Assembly: GCA_963169875.1 (NCBI GenBank)
Contig: CAUJEL010000023.1
Coordinates: 1-51,834 of the forward strand
DNA from: Candidatus Zhuqueibacterota bacterium
GTDB lineage: Bacteria; Zhuqueibacterota; Zhuqueibacteria; Residuimicrobiales; Residuimicrobiaceae
Direction of reading: 5' to 3'
Length of the DNA: 51,834 bases
In this document: positions 49,644 to 51,834 of the stretch, piece by piece
Layout of the letters: the number at the start of each line of letters is the position of its first letter
How positions within the stretch are numbered: the first letter of the stretch is position 1
The notes under the pieces: generated by a model
What the model was told of the DNA's origin: nothing
The model's database searches: none
Seen by the model: only the letters and a program-made list of their open reading frames with translations
Program-made: the position numbers and the translations under genes

Positions 49644-50756
49644 CTAATTTATCGCCAGCATTTTCTTTGTCAAGACACCGCTTTCCGTGATGAGCCGATA
49701 AAAATATAGGCCGGCGGCGCACCCGGTTGCCTCGAAAACAGTCGTATGTTCGCCCGGCCCTTGAATTTCATGCACCAGGGTCACCACTTCCGCGCCGGTC
49801 ATGTCATACACGCGCAGCGTCACAGGACCGCGCTGCATCAGGTGATAATTGATCCGTGTGCGCGCATTGAACGGATTCGGGTGGTTTTGTGCGAGATGAA
49901 ACGATTCGACGACTTTATTTGCTGTTTGCACTTCCGCGGGGTCCACGGAAAAAACCGTCATCACGCCGCAGTGGTCCGACGGCCAGGTGCCGCGGAAACG
50001 CTCGTTCATGACGACGCGCGCCGAATCGGGTTTGAGTTTGGTGCTCTTGAAAAACACATAATCGATTTTCGCATTGGGCGCGTCGATAGGGACGGTATAT
50101 CCGGGCAGCAGCGGGTGCAGGAGCGGCCAGGTGTCCATGCAAGAATTGGCCGCCATTTGCTGGATGGGATCAGAGCCGGGGATATTGTTGAAATCGCCGG
50201 TGATGATGGTCGCTTTGGCCGGGAATTGCGCATCGCGATCCACGACATAATCCATCAGCTGCTGCACTTGCAGACCGGCAGCGCCCGTACCCTCCCCATC
50301 AAGATGAGCATTAAAGAAATTAACCATGCCCAGCGGTGTCAGAATCTGGTTCCAAAGCACCTTTCGCGGAAATGCCCCTTTGGGCAATTGATGATACCCT
50401 TGTTGATAGACCGGATGTTTGCTGATGATCCCGACCATTTCGCTGAATTGTGAATCCCAGGCCATATGCGTCTGCTGGCAGTAGTAATGATACACCCGGC
50501 CAAAATGGGCGCTCAAAGAGTCGGAAATGAGGCGTGCCTGGTTACTCAAAAGTCCGGTTTGGGGATCTTCATTGATTTCCTGCAGCCCGATGATATCGGG
50601 ATCGAGCGCTTTCAGGTAGTGGATGATGATATTCAGACGATGCTCGGGATAACTCCCCGGCTTCATTCCCATGATGTTATAGGAGAGGACCTTGAGCTGA
50701 CTTTGCGAAAAGACCGCAGAAGCCAGAATCATGAGTACGAGTATGCATTGAGGCAT
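49644..50756 (-). CDS. Secreted endonuclease/exonuclease/phosphatase protein with T9SS sorting domain
   Basis: 370 residues. Signal peptide (MPQCILVLMILASAVFSQSQ), then the EEP fold: LKVLSYNIMGMKPG, IIGLQEINEDPQTG (metal Glu), NFFNAHLDGEGTGAA (His/Asp), IITGDFNNIPGSDPI (DFN catalytic) and GTWPSDHCGVMTVFSV (SDH end motif). The last ~85 residues are a T9SS type A domain: NHPNPFNARTRINYHL, VTLRVYDMTGAEVVTLVHEI, GLYFYRLITESG and KKMLAIN. Secreted members act as DNases or phosphodiesterases/sphingomyelinases; here it is probably surface-exposed. ATG 50756 has AGGAG nine bases upstream. Confidence 0.9.
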   Translation of the reverse strand: MPQCILVLMILASAVFSQSQLKVLSYNIMGMKPGSYPEHRLNIIIHYLKALDPDIIGLQEINEDPQTGLLSNQARLISDSLSAHFGRVYHYYCQQTHMAWDSQFSEMVGIISKHPVYQQGYHQLPKGAFPRKVLWNQILTPLGMVNFFNAHLDGEGTGAAGLQVQQLMDYVVDRDAQFPAKATIITGDFNNIPGSDPIQQMAANSCMDTWPLLHPLLPGYTVPIDAPNAKIDYVFFKSTKLKPDSARVVMNERFRGTWPSDHCGVMTVFSVDPAEVQTANKVVESFHLAQNHPNPFNARTRINYHLMQRGPVTLRVYDMTGAEVVTLVHEIQGPGEHTTVFEATGCAAGLYFYRLITESGVLTKKMLAIN

Positions 50757-50807
50757 TTCGTTTTTCTCCTTGATTGAGTTGGCCGCTGTTTAGCGCATTC
50801 GCTAGTT

Positions 50808-50851
50808 TCCTTTTCTTTGCGTATCTCTGCGCTCTTGGCGGTGCGTAATTC
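50808..50851 (-). mobile_element. Dispersed element, end fragment (copy f)
   Basis: TCCTTTTCTTTGCGTATCTC followed by TGCGCTCTTGGCGGTGCGTA matches the GGCGGT end of copies a and b. Only about 44 bases are recognisable. It lies in the divergent promoter region between the exonuclease-like gene and the CBM9/DUF5916 gene. Confidence 0.65.
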
Positions 50852-50973
50852 TGTTTTAATATATTCTGTATTTTATTTCCGGTCAAGGGATATAAATGAA
50901 CTTTTCTTTCCCTTTCACGTCTTATGTCATGTATCGCACTGTATACTTTTTTGTTATTGAACCCGGGAGTTGA

Positions 50974-51834
50974 ATGAAGGCACTAATAAAGAAACTGGTG
51001 TTTTACGCACTCATACTGTGCACTTACGTAACCGCCGCGAAGGCTGAATTGTCCAGCCAAATCCCGATAGCGCATGGTCCTGATCAAATCGATCAAAACG
51101 GCAAGCGCATCCTGCCCGCCATCCCCCTGAACGATGAGATAAAAATCGATGGCAGGCTGGATGAGCCCGTCTGGAGATCGGTTGAGTTTCAGGGCGATTT
51201 TCTGCAACGGGAACCCCTGGAAGGGAGTCCCGCCAGCGAACGCACCGAGGTAGGCGTGCTCTTCGACAAAAGTAACCTTTACTTCGGCATCAAGTGTTTC
51301 GACGCCGAGCCGCAAAAGATCATCGCCCGGGAGATGCGACGCGATGGCGTGGTCGACGACGACGATTATTTCGAAATCGTCCTCGACACCTATCACGACC
51401 GGCGTAGCGGCTATTACTTTATCACCAACGCCCACGGCTCCAAACGCGACGCCCAACTGGCCAACGAAGGCCGCGATTATAATCCCGCCTGGGACGCGGC
51501 GTGGCAGTGCAAGGCGCACATCAACGCGGAGGGCTGGTTCCTCGAAATCGCCATTCCCTGGAAAACCCTGCGTTTCGCCGAAAAGGACACCTCTGTCTGG
51601 GGCATCAATTTCGCGCGCATGATCCGCCGCAAAAATGAGCACGTCTACTGGCAACTCATCCCGCGTCATCTCGGCGGTGGCGGCATCTTCCGCCTCTCCG
51701 AAGCGGGCACACTGCAGGGTCTGGCCGGCCTGAAGATGGGCGGCAATCTCGAACTGCGCCCCTACTTTCTAGGCGGCCTGGAAAACGACCGCGGCACCCA
51801 ATTCAAAACAGATCATCTCAGCGATGTTGGCCTC
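50974..51834 (+). CDS. CBM9-like/DUF5916 outer-membrane protein, N-terminal part (runs off the right edge)
   Basis: The frame opens at ATG 50974 (GGGAG five bases before) and stays open to the edge, giving 287 residues. Signal peptide MKALIKKLVFYALILCTYVT, AAKA. Then a carbohydrate-binding family 9-like domain: IKIDGRLDEPVWRSVEFQGD, EVGVLFDKSNLYFGIKCFDA, DDYFEIVLDTYHDRRSGYYF, GWFLEIAIPWKTLRF and WGINFARMIRRKNEHVYWQL. From about residue 255 (LAGLKMGGNLELRPYFLGGL) a DUF5916-type outer-membrane barrel begins. Such proteins are common in Bacteroidota-like genomes; the role is unknown, with a link to glycan or peptide use suspected. Confidence 0.85.
   Translation, partial: MKALIKKLVFYALILCTYVTAAKAELSSQIPIAHGPDQIDQNGKRILPAIPLNDEIKIDGRLDEPVWRSVEFQGDFLQREPLEGSPASERTEVGVLFDKSNLYFGIKCFDAEPQKIIAREMRRDGVVDDDDYFEIVLDTYHDRRSGYYFITNAHGSKRDAQLANEGRDYNPAWDAAWQCKAHINAEGWFLEIAIPWKTLRFAEKDTSVWGINFARMIRRKNEHVYWQLIPRHLGGGGIFRLSEAGTLQGLAGLKMGGNLELRPYFLGGLENDRGTQFKTDHLSDVGL

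Overview
The window looks like a chromosomal segment, about 50% G+C, from an uncultivated-type bacterium of the FCB superphylum (Calditrichota/KSB1-like, or a deep Bacteroidota relative). This rests on two proteins with the type IX secretion (T9SS) C-terminal sorting domain (NYPNPFN / NHPNPFN box), a PorV/PorQ-like barrel, a TonB-dependent receptor with an N-terminal carboxypeptidase-like domain, bacillithiol genes and a single-chain pyruvate:ferredoxin oxidoreductase. No 16S rRNA or other phylogenetic marker is present, so the assignment is inference.

Layout. 1-6680 (minus): a surface/secretion operon of TonB receptor, PorV-like protein, BNR-repeat T9SS cargo and a truncated exported protein. 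6700-8900: an AT-rich island with a PpiC/SurA-like protein and a small secreted protein, the latter enclosed by a perfect 18-bp inverted repeat. 8902-12523 (minus): SpoIIE-type phosphatase, urocanate hydratase and a Dabb protein, with tandem and direct repeats between them. 12777-15262 (plus): metY-metX. 15451-17827 (minus): bshC-bshB1. 18299-21821 (plus): HAD phosphatase with a duplicated tail, thioesterase, SxtI-type carbamoyltransferase and SxtJ-like membrane protein. 21822-26448 (minus): rfbC, methyltransferase, YiiX-like lipoprotein, YgbA-like protein and adenine deaminase. 26800-31470 (minus): nifJ and a dihydroorotate-dehydrogenase-like protein. 31717-33719: NagD-like phosphatase, CDP-alcohol phosphatidyltransferase and OsmC protein.

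34205-38948 (plus) is one of the two most interesting parts: a promoter followed by five tightly packed genes (two D-Ala-D-Ala-ligase-like ATP-grasp enzymes, a GNAT acetyltransferase, a lysine-2,3-aminomutase-like radical SAM enzyme and a third ATP-grasp enzyme). It reads as a pathway that makes a beta-amino acid and ligates or acetylates it. An M28 peptidase and an exported Fe/Mn superoxide dismutase follow. 42315-48423 (plus) is the other: a 1599-residue DUF4062-P-loop (STAND-like) protein overlapping a TPR protein, a candidate signalling or defence pair. The window ends with a cyclase-family lipoprotein, a stand-alone Lrp/AsnC ligand-binding domain, a T9SS-exported endonuclease/exonuclease/phosphatase and the start of a CBM9/DUF5916 outer-membrane protein.

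Non-coding DNA is rich in repeats. The main one is a dispersed element of about 165 bp with CCGCC/GGCGG ends, present in three full and three partial copies. At 33731-34068 one copy appears to have inserted inside another. No CRISPR array, tRNA, rRNA, transposase or integrase was seen. All product names come from motif recognition by eye; no database search was run.
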